From positions 1 through 31,867 of the forward strand of contig JAEDKS010000004.1 of NCBI GenBank assembly GCA_016295665.1: a stretch of 31,867 nt of DNA, in the 5' to 3' direction. This DNA is from Clostridia bacterium. GTDB taxonomy: Bacteria; Bacillota; Clostridia; Christensenellales; Aristaeellaceae. Position numbers and translations under genes: made by a program. Of this stretch, positions 22,252-30,084 are shown one piece after another; within the stretch, counting starts at the first letter, position 1; the number at the start of each line of letters is the position of its first letter. The notes beneath the pieces were generated by a model. That model worked only from the letters and a program-made list of their open reading frames with translations. It searched no databases and was not told the origin of the DNA.

Positions 22252-24177
22252 ATGAAGAAGCTGCTTTCTCTGGTTCTGGCGGTCGCGATGCTCGTGAGCA
22301 TGGCTGCTGTCGCGTATGCGGCGCCCATCACCGACTTCGATGATTACCAGACGCAGGCCAATGAGATCGAGACCTTCTGCATTCAGCATTCTCAGAGCGC
22401 CGTTGACCTGAACGTTCTGAGCAACTGCATCGACGGTCTGCTGACCAACGACAACCACGGCAACCTGCAGCCCGCTGTGGCCAAGGAGTGGAGCTCCGAG
22501 GACGGCGGCAAGACCTGGACCTTCGTCCTGCGTGATGACGTGACCTGGGTTGACTATGAGGGCAACTACATGGCCGACTGCGTCGCCGAGGATTTCCTGT
22601 GGGGTCTGGAGTTCGTGCTGAACGCTGCCAAGAACGAGGCCGCCAACACCTCCATGCCCATCGAGATGATCGCCGGTGCCGGTGACTACTACAACTACAC
22701 CGAGGAGCTGGTGAAGGCCGAAAAGACCGAGGAAGCCATGAACCTGGGTCTGGAGACCTTCCTGGAGATGGTCGGCATCGAGGCCGTGGACGACTACACC
22801 CTGGTCGTGACCTGCGTGGAGCCCCTGGCCTATTTCCCCACCCTGACCACCTACTGCGCGATGAGCCCCATCGCTGGCGACCTGCTGGCTGACCTGGGCG
22901 CCGATGGCTACTACGCTGTGACCTACGACCAGCTGTGGTACAATGGCCCGTACACCATCACCGAGTATGTTGCCGGCAACGAGAAGGTTTTCTCCAAGAA
23001 CGAGTCCTGGTATGGTCTGGACGAGAACACCGTGTTCGACACCGTGACCGTGCACATGGTGGAGTCCCTTGATGTGGCCTATCAGCTGTATCAGACCGGT
23101 GAGATTGATCACATCAACCTGTCCCAGTCCAACCTGCAGACCATCTACACCGATCCCTCCAACCCCTACCATGACTTCATCACCGAGTATCGTCCCACCA
23201 AGTATGCCTACTCCATCCATTTCTGCTGGGACAAGCTGTTTGAGGATGGCACGCCCGACCTGAACTGGAACACCGCTGTGGCGAACACCGCGTTCCGTCT
23301 GGCCTGGTACTACGGCATTGACTGGACCGACTACCTGGCCCGTACCAACGCCATCAATCCTCTGAACTGCAACAGCTACACCTACACCGCCCGCGCCGTG
23401 TCCACCACCACCGAGGGCAAGGACTACACCAGCCTGGTGCTGGATCGTCTGGGCCTGGCTTACACCGATTCCTATGATCGTCTGGATGCCGAGAAGGCCG
23501 CTGCCTACAAGGCGCAGGCCATGGAGGAGCTGTCCGCTCTGGGCGTGACCTTCCCCGTGCAGGCTGACTACTACATCTCCGGCAGCAACCAGACCGCCAA
23601 GGACACCGCCGACACCCTGAAGCAGATCATCTCTGATTGCCTGGGCGACGACTTCGTGGTTCTGAACATCAAGACCTACGTTTCTTCTCTGTCCAAGGAG
23701 GTTCGCACGCCTCAGCTGGCTTCCTTCTACCTGAATGGTTGGGGCGCCGACTTCGGTGATCCCGTCAACTTCCTGGGCCAGGAGACCTACGGCGAGGCCA
23801 ACGCCTACTACTCCAACACCTACAGCAAGGTCAACAAGGTGGTTACCGACCAGACCGTCATTGGCGAGAGCGCCGCTGACCTGTTCGGCATCTACATGAC
23901 CTTCACCCAGAAGGTTGCCAACGCCAAGGCCATCACCGACGATCAGGATGCCCGTCTGGCTGCCTTCGCCGATGCTGAGACCTACTACATTGAGAACGCG
24001 CTGGCGATCCCCTACTACAACGAGGTTGGCTGGCAGCTGACCAAGGTGAACGACTACAGCAAGATCTACTGCGCCTACGGCATGCAGGCGACCCGCTACG
24101 TCAACTGGGAGACCAATGACGAGGGCTACACCACTGCCGACTACGAGGCGTTCAAGGCTGCCTACGAAGCCGAGTAA
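22252..24177 (+). CDS. Peptide ABC transporter substrate-binding protein (OppA/DppA type)
   Basis: The 641-residue secreted protein belongs to the SBP_bac_5 group that delivers oligopeptides to an ABC importer. The family pattern is seen in DGLLTNDNHGNLQPAVAKEW (60-79), then GGKTWTFVLRDDVTW (84-98), and the late YLNGWGADFGDP and FYLNGWGADF regions. The signal peptide (MKKLL, hydrophobic core, cleavage near AYA at residue 23) lacks the lipobox cysteine that anchors most Gram-positive OppA proteins. The protein should therefore be released or held by other means. Codon use (many GCT, GTT, AAC) differs from the housekeeping genes and suits high expression. Two permeases and a fused ATPase follow. 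The start at ATG 22252 has AGAGGGGG upstream. Confidence 0.92.
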   Translation: MKKLLSLVLAVAMLVSMAAVAYAAPITDFDDYQTQANEIETFCIQHSQSAVDLNVLSNCIDGLLTNDNHGNLQPAVAKEWSSEDGGKTWTFVLRDDVTWVDYEGNYMADCVAEDFLWGLEFVLNAAKNEAANTSMPIEMIAGAGDYYNYTEELVKAEKTEEAMNLGLETFLEMVGIEAVDDYTLVVTCVEPLAYFPTLTTYCAMSPIAGDLLADLGADGYYAVTYDQLWYNGPYTITEYVAGNEKVFSKNESWYGLDENTVFDTVTVHMVESLDVAYQLYQTGEIDHINLSQSNLQTIYTDPSNPYHDFITEYRPTKYAYSIHFCWDKLFEDGTPDLNWNTAVANTAFRLAWYYGIDWTDYLARTNAINPLNCNSYTYTARAVSTTTEGKDYTSLVLDRLGLAYTDSYDRLDAEKAAAYKAQAMEELSALGVTFPVQADYYISGSNQTAKDTADTLKQIISDCLGDDFVVLNIKTYVSSLSKEVRTPQLASFYLNGWGADFGDPVNFLGQETYGEANAYYSNTYSKVNKVVTDQTVIGESAADLFGIYMTFTQKVANAKAITDDQDARLAAFADAETYYIENALAIPYYNEVGWQLTKVNDYSKIYCAYGMQATRYVNWETNDEGYTTADYEAFKAAYEAE

Positions 24178-24191
24178 TCCGCTGTAATCCC

Positions 24192-24246
24192 TCTGCCACA
24201 GGCAGAAAGGCCGGCAGCCGCTTCCCGAAAGGGGAGCGGCTGCCGG
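24192..24246 (+). other. Two stem-loops just after the binding-protein gene
   Basis: TCTGCC-ACA-GGCAGA (24192-24206) is a six-pair hairpin. CCGGCAGCCGCT (24211-24222) pairs perfectly with AGCGGCTGCCGG (24235-24246), extended by CCC/GGG and closed by a GAAA tetraloop, so the second stem has about 16 pairs. It is followed by AAAA, not T residues, so read-through into the permease genes is expected. Stems in this place in ABC operons often protect the binding-protein mRNA from 3' decay, giving it more copies than the permeases. That role is an inference. Confidence 0.7.
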
Positions 24247-24258
24247 AAAACCTGTCAG

Positions 24259-24342
24259 AAGGCGCAAGACGCCTTAGGGTACCACCGCCCAATGACGAGC
24301 GGAGCTTCTCCGCAGTCCGCGGCCATTGTGCGCTGGTACCCT
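24259..24342 (+). ncRNA. Structured intergenic element, possible regulatory RNA or small palindromic repeat
   Basis: A hairpin AAGGCG-CAAGA-CGCCTT (24259-24275) is followed by a large nested structure. AGGGTACCA (24276-24284) pairs perfectly with TGGTACCCT (24334-24342). Inside, CGCCCAATG (24286-24294) pairs with CATTGTGCG (24324-24332) with one mismatch. At the tip GCGGAG-CTT-CTCCGC (24299-24313) forms a perfect hairpin. The 3' outer arm could instead pair (CCCTTT, 24339-24344) with AAAGGG (24361-24366), close to the permease ribosome binding site, which suggests a possible switch. It is not a known family that I recognise. Confidence 0.55.
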
Positions 24343-24381
24343 TTGCCATTATCTTACCCCAAAGGGACAGGAGGTCGGAAC

Positions 24382-25647
24382 ATGCTGAAATACACCGTCA
24401 AGCGGCTGCTGCAATCCCTCGTCACCATCGTTCTGATTGTGTGCGCGGTGTTCATCCTGCTGCGAATGATGCCCACGGAATACTTCTTCACAGAGGATGA
24501 GCTCATCAAGCTCACCGACGAGCAGCGGGAGGACAAGCTGCGGGCCGCGGGCTACCTTGACCCGATCTATGTGCAGCTGGGCAACTTCTTCGCCAACATG
24601 TTCCAGTTTGACATCGGCAACTATTATACCGATGCCGACCTGAGCAAGGTGGAAGCCTATGCCGCGACCCTGTCTGAGGACAACAAGACCTCCAGCATTC
24701 TGAAAACCTTCTATAAGAAGATGGTTTCCACCCCGGATGCCTACTATGGCAAGCTGAGCGACAAGAACCGCGCCTATGTGGATGCGTACCTTGCCGAGCA
24801 CCCGGAGGACACCGTCACCGCCGAGCTGCTGGCAGCCTACGATGCCAAGGCCATGACCGAGGATCTGATGAAAGTCGTGGCGGATCAGGTCGGCATCAAC
24901 ATCTTCCACTTCAACTTCACCTTCTATCTCGGTGAATCCCGCCGCATCGCCCAGGGACAGCCCGTGCTGGACGTCATCGGCAGCAAGTTCGGCGTGTCCA
25001 TGCGGCTCGGCCTGATCTCCGTTGCCATCTCCCTGCTGGTGGGCGTGACCATGGGTGTGTTCCAGGCCCGCTTCAAGGACGGTCTGGTCGATCAGATCGG
25101 CACGGCCTACACCGTGTTCGTCAACGCGGTGCCCCATCTGGTGTCCTACTCGCTGATTCTGGTGTTCGGCTCCCGCGTGCTGGGGCTGCCGCAGCGGTAT
25201 CAGCTGGATAACGTGACTGTCTCCTCCATTCTGCCGGTGGTCTGCCTCTCCATCGGCTCCATCGCCAGCTATATGCTGTGGATTCGCCGCTACATGGTGG
25301 ACGAGCTGAACAAGGACTATATCCGCCTCGCCCGGCTGAAGGGTCTCTCCACGCAGCAGGTCATGTTCAAGCATGTGCTGAAGAACGCCTTCGTGCCCAT
25401 GGTGCAGCAGCTGCCCGTGTCCATCCTGCTGACGGTGGGCGGCTCCATTCTGGTGGAGCGCTTCTTCGCGGTGCCCGGCATGGGCCCGCTGCTGACCGAC
25501 GCCATCGGACGCTATGACTGCAACCTGGTGCAGGCCATCGTGATGCTGTACGCGTCGCTGGGTATCATCGGCCTGTTCATCGGCGACGTGCTGATGACGC
25601 TGATTGATCCTCGTATCCGCCTGACGTCGAAGGGAGGCTCCCGCTAA
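24382..25647 (+). CDS. Peptide ABC transporter permease (OppB/DppB type) with large insertion
   Basis: This 421-residue integral membrane protein forms half of the peptide importer channel. TM1 is at about residues 8-28. The binding-protein-dependent transport domain starts near residue 200, and the EAA coupling motif is DYIRLARLKGLSTQQVMFKH (312-331). Family members are usually ~305-330 residues. Here about 100 hydrophilic, helical residues (~80-185) are inserted in the first external loop, where GDLG normally runs straight into xPV. ATG 24382 follows AGGAGG (24369-24374). The next permease starts immediately after its stop. It is the second gene of the operon and lies behind the structured element. 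Confidence 0.93.
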   Translation: MLKYTVKRLLQSLVTIVLIVCAVFILLRMMPTEYFFTEDELIKLTDEQREDKLRAAGYLDPIYVQLGNFFANMFQFDIGNYYTDADLSKVEAYAATLSEDNKTSSILKTFYKKMVSTPDAYYGKLSDKNRAYVDAYLAEHPEDTVTAELLAAYDAKAMTEDLMKVVADQVGINIFHFNFTFYLGESRRIAQGQPVLDVIGSKFGVSMRLGLISVAISLLVGVTMGVFQARFKDGLVDQIGTAYTVFVNAVPHLVSYSLILVFGSRVLGLPQRYQLDNVTVSSILPVVCLSIGSIASYMLWIRRYMVDELNKDYIRLARLKGLSTQQVMFKHVLKNAFVPMVQQLPVSILLTVGGSILVERFFAVPGMGPLLTDAIGRYDCNLVQAIVMLYASLGIIGLFIGDVLMTLIDPRIRLTSKGGSR

Positions 25648-25648
25648 G

Positions 25649-26701
25649 ATGAGCAAGAAGAAGCAGACGAAAACCATTCAGGAGCTGGAAACGCCGAAGG
25701 TGCGCATGACGCCCGACTCCAGCGCCGTGGAGACCAACCCCGACAAGCAATATGACGAGGAGCGCGTGTATGTGCAGGCCCGCTCCCGGATGCCGGAAAA
25801 CCAGCTGTTCGACTTTGCGGTCTACGAGCCGCAGGCCGCCGAGCGCACGGGCTACTCCGAGTACTCCTACTGGAAGAGCGTGTGGGCCAACTTCCTGAAG
25901 AAGAAGCCCGCCGTCATCATGTCCTTCGTGTTTGTGTTCCTGCTGCTGTTCACCTTTGTGGCGCTGGCCATCAGCAAGTTCGACGTGTACAACCTGCGCA
26001 TTGACAACAGCCTGGCCTTCACCGCGCCCAACGGCACCTACTGGTTCGGCACCGACAACCTGGGCCGCGACTACTGGTGCCAGGTGTGGTACGCCACCCG
26101 CACGTCCATCCTGCTGTCCGTGTCGGTGTCCCTGGGTGAGATCATCCTGGGCGTGATCATCGGCCTCCTGTGGGGCTATGTCCGCGCGCTGGATCGCTTC
26201 TTCACCGAGCTGTACAACTTCATCAACAACATTCCCATGATTATCTACATGACGCTGATTGCCCTGATGGTCGGCAAGTCCGTGTTCATTATCGGCGTCG
26301 CGCTCATTCTGGTCAGCTGGCTGGGCACCGCCCGCAACATCCGCAACCTGGTGTTCATGTACCGCGACCGTGAGTACAATCTGGCCTCCCGCTGCCTGGG
26401 CACGCCGCTGTACCGCGTGCTCATGAAGAACATCTTCCCGTATCTGGTCAGCGTCATCGTGCTGCGCCTGGCGCTGGCGATTCCCAGCATCATTGCGTAT
26501 GAGACCACGCTGACCTACCTGGGCCTGATGAGCATCGACCTGCCCTCGCTGGGCATCCTGCTGCGGAATGCGCGCAGCTACTTCCTGGATTATCCCTACC
26601 TCCTGGTGTTCCCCGCGGCCATCGTCTCCATCATCACCATCACGTTCTATCTGGTGGGCAATGCCTTCTCGGATGCGTGCGACTCGCGGAATCATGTGTA
26701 A
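25649..26701 (+). CDS. Peptide ABC transporter permease (OppC/DppC type)
   Basis: The second channel subunit is 350 residues. The family hallmark FGTDNLGRDYWCQVWYATR (133-151) lies after TM1 (about 88-108). The coupling segment YNLASRCLGTPLYRVLMKNI lies in the last third, and DLPSLGILLRNARSY is a further family stretch. The N-terminal ~85 residues are hydrophilic and longer than usual; a short N-terminal cytosolic region is more typical. The start at ATG 25649 is one base after the previous stop, with GGGAGG at 25632-25637. AGGAGG of the next gene begins right at its stop. Confidence 0.93.
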   Translation: MSKKKQTKTIQELETPKVRMTPDSSAVETNPDKQYDEERVYVQARSRMPENQLFDFAVYEPQAAERTGYSEYSYWKSVWANFLKKKPAVIMSFVFVFLLLFTFVALAISKFDVYNLRIDNSLAFTAPNGTYWFGTDNLGRDYWCQVWYATRTSILLSVSVSLGEIILGVIIGLLWGYVRALDRFFTELYNFINNIPMIIYMTLIALMVGKSVFIIGVALILVSWLGTARNIRNLVFMYRDREYNLASRCLGTPLYRVLMKNIFPYLVSVIVLRLALAIPSIIAYETTLTYLGLMSIDLPSLGILLRNARSYFLDYPYLLVFPAAIVSIITITFYLVGNAFSDACDSRNHV

Positions 26702-26716
26702 GGAGGTGCCGGAAAG

Positions 26717-28795
26717 ATGAGTGAAACCGTCATGAAGACCCCGGGCATTGACTTTGATGCCCGCGCCAAGCAGATTCTCTCCAGCGCGCCCATCCTCTCC
26801 GCCACGGACGTGGAGGTTCAGTTCACCCTGCGCGGCAAGAAGCTGAATGCCATCCGTCGCTGCTCACTGGATGTGTACGACGGCGAGACCCTCGCCATCG
26901 TGGGTGAGTCCGGCTCGGGCAAGAGCGTGTTCACGAAGCTGTTCGTCGGCATGCTGGACAAGAACGGCACCATCACCAATGGTTCCATCATGTACGACGG
27001 CAAGGATCTGGCGCAGATCAAGGACGAGAACGAGTGGCGCAAGATTCGCGGTCGGAAGATTGCCATGGTGACCCAGGACCCCATGACCTCCCTGAACCCG
27101 CTCAAGACCATTGGTCGCCAGATTCAGGAGGCCATTGAGGTCAATCAGGGACTCCACGGCGCCGAGGCGAAAAAGGAGACCCTGCGGATGCTGGAGGCGG
27201 TGGGCATTCCGGATCCGGAGCGCCGCTACAAGCAGTATCCCCACGAGTTCTCCGGCGGCATGCGTCAACGCGTGGTCATCGCCATCGCCGTGGCCTGCAA
27301 GCCCCAGATTCTGATCTGCGACGAGCCCACCACCGCGCTGGACGTGACTATCCAGGCGCAGATTCTTGACCTGATCCGCCGCCTGCAGAAAGAGCAGGGC
27401 ATGACGATCATCTACATCACCCATGACCTGGGCGTGGTGGCGAACGTGGCAGATCGCGTGGCGGTCATGTACGCCGGTCAGATTGTGGAAATCGGCATGA
27501 TCAACGAGATTTTCTTCGATGCGCGGCATCCTTATGCCTGGGCGCTGCTGTCGGCGCTGCCGCAGCTGGGCGTGAAGGGCGAGAAGCTGCCCGCCATCGA
27601 GGGCACGCCGCCCAACCTGTTCAACGTTATTCACGGCGACAGCTTCGCTCCCCGCAACAAGCGCGCGCTGAACATCGACTTCTTGGAGGAGCCACCGATG
27701 TTCGACGTCTCGCCGACCCATCAGGCCAAAACCTGGATGCTCGACCCGCGCGCGCCCCATGTGGAGCAGCCCGACACTATCCGTCGTCTGGGCGATGCCC
27801 ATCGCAACACCGCCGGGTACAAGGCCCAGCCCCTGGACTACAGCGGTCGCGAGCCGCTGGTGGAAGTCAAGAACATGGAGGTCACCTTCGGCACGGGCAA
27901 GAAGAAGTTCGTCGCGGTGAACGATGTCAACTTCACCATCTACCGGGGCGAGACCTTCTCTCTGGTGGGCGAGAGCGGCTCCGGCAAGACCACGATAGGT
28001 CGCGCCATTGTTCGCATCAACCCCATCACCAACGGCGAGGTGCTCTACAAGGGCCGCCGCATCAGCGGCAAGATCAGCCGGGAGCTGGACAACGAGGTCA
28101 TCCGCAACATGCAGATGATCTTCCAGGATCCCATGGCGTCCCTGAACGAGCGCGCGAAGGTGGACTACATCATCGCCGAGGGCCTGATCAACCAGCATAA
28201 CAAGCAGGGCTTCAAGCAGGACTACAAGTCCAAGGAGGAGCTGTCTGACCGCATCCAGAACGCGCTGGAGGAGGTTGGCCTGCTGCCTGAGTTCTCCAGC
28301 CGCTTCCCCCATGAGTTCTCCGGCGGACAGCGTCAGCGCATCGGTATTGCCCGCAGCCTGATTATGCAGCCCGAGTTCATCGTGGCGGACGAGCCGATTT
28401 CCGCGCTGGACGTGTCCATCCGGGCCCAGGTGCTGAACCTGCTGAATGACCTGAAGGCCAAGCGCGGTCTGACCTACCTGTTCATCGCCCATGACCTGTC
28501 GGTGGTGCGCTTCATCTCCGACCGCATCGCTGTCATTCACAAGGGCGTCATCGTGGAGCTGGCGGAGTCCGAGGAGCTGTTCCATCACCCGCTGCACCCC
28601 TACACCAAAGCGCTGCTCTCCGCGGTTCCGAATCCGAACCCCTATTTGGAGCGTGCCAAAAAGCTGCTGGTGTATGATCCCTCCGTGCATGACTACAGCG
28701 TGGACAAGCCCGTCTGGAGCGAGATTGCTCCCGGACACTTCGTGTACGGCAACGAGCGCGAGCTGGACGGCTACCGCAAGGAACTGAATCAGTAA
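26717..28795 (+). CDS. Fused peptide ABC transporter ATPase (OppD-OppF in one chain)
   Basis: The 692-residue protein holds both nucleotide-binding domains that are usually separate OppD and OppF proteins. Domain 1 (~28-275) has Walker A GESGSGKS (63-70), signature FSGGMRQR (178-185) and Walker B ILICDEP (198-204). Domain 2 (~380-640) has Walker A GESGSGKT (418-425), signature FSGGQRQR and Walker B FIVADEP. The linker carries the typical OppD tail, but the cysteines usually found there are absent: the segment reads GDSFAPRNKR where relatives have GCxFxxRC. An iron-sulfur or zinc site reported in some relatives is therefore unlikely. The start at ATG 26717 has AGGAGG at 26701-26706. A strong terminator follows, so the operon ends here with no separate second ATPase. 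Confidence 0.95.
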   Translation: MSETVMKTPGIDFDARAKQILSSAPILSATDVEVQFTLRGKKLNAIRRCSLDVYDGETLAIVGESGSGKSVFTKLFVGMLDKNGTITNGSIMYDGKDLAQIKDENEWRKIRGRKIAMVTQDPMTSLNPLKTIGRQIQEAIEVNQGLHGAEAKKETLRMLEAVGIPDPERRYKQYPHEFSGGMRQRVVIAIAVACKPQILICDEPTTALDVTIQAQILDLIRRLQKEQGMTIIYITHDLGVVANVADRVAVMYAGQIVEIGMINEIFFDARHPYAWALLSALPQLGVKGEKLPAIEGTPPNLFNVIHGDSFAPRNKRALNIDFLEEPPMFDVSPTHQAKTWMLDPRAPHVEQPDTIRRLGDAHRNTAGYKAQPLDYSGREPLVEVKNMEVTFGTGKKKFVAVNDVNFTIYRGETFSLVGESGSGKTTIGRAIVRINPITNGEVLYKGRRISGKISRELDNEVIRNMQMIFQDPMASLNERAKVDYIIAEGLINQHNKQGFKQDYKSKEELSDRIQNALEEVGLLPEFSSRFPHEFSGGQRQRIGIARSLIMQPEFIVADEPISALDVSIRAQVLNLLNDLKAKRGLTYLFIAHDLSVVRFISDRIAVIHKGVIVELAESEELFHHPLHPYTKALLSAVPNPNPYLERAKKLLVYDPSVHDYSVDKPVWSEIAPGHFVYGNERELDGYRKELNQ

Positions 28796-28805
28796 AACAG
28801 AACAG

Positions 28806-28839
28806 CGTCCGCGAATCTGCATGGTTCGCGGACGTTTTT
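28806..28839 (+). terminator. Intrinsic terminator of the peptide importer operon
   Basis: CGTCCGCGAA (28806-28815) pairs perfectly with TTCGCGGACG (28825-28834) around a nine-base loop, followed by TTTTT. It lies 10 bases after the ATPase stop. Confidence 0.93.
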
Positions 28840-28941
28840 ATGGTGCAATAGCCATCCTTGGTCGTCTGAGAAGCATCAAAAACAGACCAAAGATCATCTG
28901 AAAAAGAAACAACACACCCAATTCCGTAAGAATTCATGACA

Positions 28942-28990
28942 GAAATATGACACTAGGAAACACTTCCAAAAAAAACAACGAAATATGACA
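28942..28990. repeat. Direct repeat GAAATATGACA
   Basis: The 11-base word occurs at 28942-28952 and 28980-28990, 38 bases apart, about 70-115 bases upstream of the surface-operon -35. The spacing (between three and four helical turns) does not put both copies exactly on one face. Confidence 0.5.
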
Positions 28991-29018
28991 TGGCGCAGAA
29001 AACGATTTATTTGACCAT

Positions 29019-29028
29019 TTTGCGCAAA
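29019..29028. promoter_or_regulatory. Palindrome TTTGCGCAAA, possible regulator site
   Basis: This is a perfect ten-base palindrome 29 bases upstream of the -35 hexamer at 29058, a position suited to an activator. It may also be chance in AT-rich sequence. Confidence 0.4.
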
Positions 29029-29057
29029 CGAAAATCTGACGAAACCGCATGAATCCA

Positions 29058-29087
29058 TTGACAATCGACCTGTAACGGCGTTATAAT
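29058..29087 (+). promoter_or_regulatory. Perfect-consensus promoter of the surface-protein operon
   Basis: TTGACA (29058-29063) and TATAAT (29082-29087) are both perfect, with an 18-base spacer: the same layout as the peptide importer promoter. Transcription would begin near 29094. Confidence 0.9.
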
Positions 29088-29093
29088 GAATAC

Positions 29094-29225
29094 AAATCGG
29101 AATGCGAGCATTTCGCGCTCCGAGACATGTTCCGGATGCCTCGATCCCTTCCAGCTGCCGGAATCGGCCTGCGGAACAATCCCCAAACCATGCTTCATGT
29201 TTATCATTTTGGAGGAGGAAGTACA
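29094..29225 (+). other. 130-base untranslated leader of the surface-protein operon
   Basis: Between the expected transcription start and ATG 29226 lie ~130 untranslated bases. TTCCGG (29129-29134) and CCGGAA (29157-29162) are perfect six-base inverted arms around a 22-base loop. A GGAGGAGG ribosome binding site is near 29211-29218. No terminator-like T-run follows the hairpin. Confidence 0.45.
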
Positions 29226-30080
29226 ATGAACAGAAAGACATCCAGGCATCTCATGCGCAAGCTCACAGCCCTGCTGCTGGCTTTGCTGATGGTGTGCGGA
29301 GGCGGCGCGCTGCTTGCGGCGGCGGAGGGTGTGACGACCCCCACCGACCTGGAGGAGCCGGCTCCCGCAGCCCCGGCAGAGCCTGAACCGACCGTGTACA
29401 GGGTGTCCATCTTTGTGCAGAACTCCGCATCGGCGTCGGACTTCACCTGGGTTGGCAAGCTGCCGCTGACCGAGAGCAACGGCGTTCCCGCGCTGAGCAT
29501 CGAGCAGCTGACTGCGCTGCTCAGCGAGAAGGGCTACAGCCTCGACCTGACGCAATACGCCTTCCAGTACGGCACCGGCAGTGAGATGCTGCTGGCGAAC
29601 TGGCTGGGCTCCGAGACCCGGGGCGAGAACCCCGTCGTTGTGCTCCACCGCGCTCCTGCGGAAACGGAGCTGTTCGTGTTGCTCTCCCCGCTCTCCGCAG
29701 ACGGCGAGGATGAGATCATCATCGACGAAGGCTCTCTGGATGTGATTGGGCCCGCGAAGGGGGAAGACAATACGACCAAGAGCGTTCGCCAGCAGGTCGA
29801 GGTCGTGAATCTCTCCTATGCGGTGTCCGTTGAGATCGTTGATCCGAAGGAGTGCTATTGCTACGGTGACGCCGTAACGGTGAAGGCGGTCATTACCGGC
29901 ACTATTGGCGAGCCGGCCTATCAGTGGGAGGTACTGCCCATTGACGCCGAGGAGTGGATCAAGGTAGAGGGCGAAACGAACGAGACCTACACCTTTATCC
30001 TCGACGAGACGAACAGTAATGCGCTGTACGGCATTCGTGTGACTGTGTTCGATGTCGCAAGCGAAAGCAAGGGGGAGTAA
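29226..30080 (+). CDS. Secreted protein with an Ig-like C-terminal domain, unknown function
   Basis: ATG 29226 follows GGAGGAGG and gives 284 residues. The signal peptide is clear: basic MNRKTSRHLMRK, a Leu/Ala core and cleavage near LLAAAEG (residues 29-35). A Pro/Glu/Ala linker follows at about 38-55. The middle (57-160) reads as a small alpha/beta domain of no family I recognise. The C-terminal ~90 residues (from YAVSVEIVDPKECYCYGD to YGIRVTVFD) have the beta-strand rhythm and WEV core of a bacterial Ig-like fold. No sortase signal or membrane anchor is seen. It is the first gene of a two-gene operon with a large surface protein whose ATG comes four bases after its stop, so partner or accessory function is likely. 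Confidence 0.7.
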   Translation: MNRKTSRHLMRKLTALLLALLMVCGGGALLAAAEGVTTPTDLEEPAPAAPAEPEPTVYRVSIFVQNSASASDFTWVGKLPLTESNGVPALSIEQLTALLSEKGYSLDLTQYAFQYGTGSEMLLANWLGSETRGENPVVVLHRAPAETELFVLLSPLSADGEDEIIIDEGSLDVIGPAKGEDNTTKSVRQQVEVVNLSYAVSVEIVDPKECYCYGDAVTVKAVITGTIGEPAYQWEVLPIDAEEWIKVEGETNETYTFILDETNSNALYGIRVTVFDVASESKGE

Positions 30081-30084
30081 AGCC

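Larger units (their letters stand above)
28840..29057. other. AT-rich gene-free region upstream of the surface-protein operon
   Basis: No gene was found on either strand. The stretch is far richer in A and T than the preceding 28 kb. It holds an 11-base direct repeat and a 10-base palindrome, listed separately, and an imperfect repeat of GCGCA followed by AAAACG-like sequence (28994-29006 and 29022-29034). It may be the binding region of regulators of the downstream promoter, or the edge of an acquired segment. Confidence 0.5.

Noticed and set aside
24211..24246. Intrinsic terminator after the binding-protein gene
   Set aside because: The stem is strong but is followed by AAAA, not T residues, on the transcribed strand. 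The permease genes have no promoter of their own that I can see.
24276..24342. T-box leader
   Set aside because: The arms GGGTACC/GGTACCC recall the T-box word GGGTGGTACC, but there is no specifier stem, no exact T-box and no terminator, and the downstream gene is a permease.
24349..25677. A 442-codon frame antisense to the first permease
   Set aside because: Gln/His/Gly-rich shadow of a membrane protein gene, without start signals.
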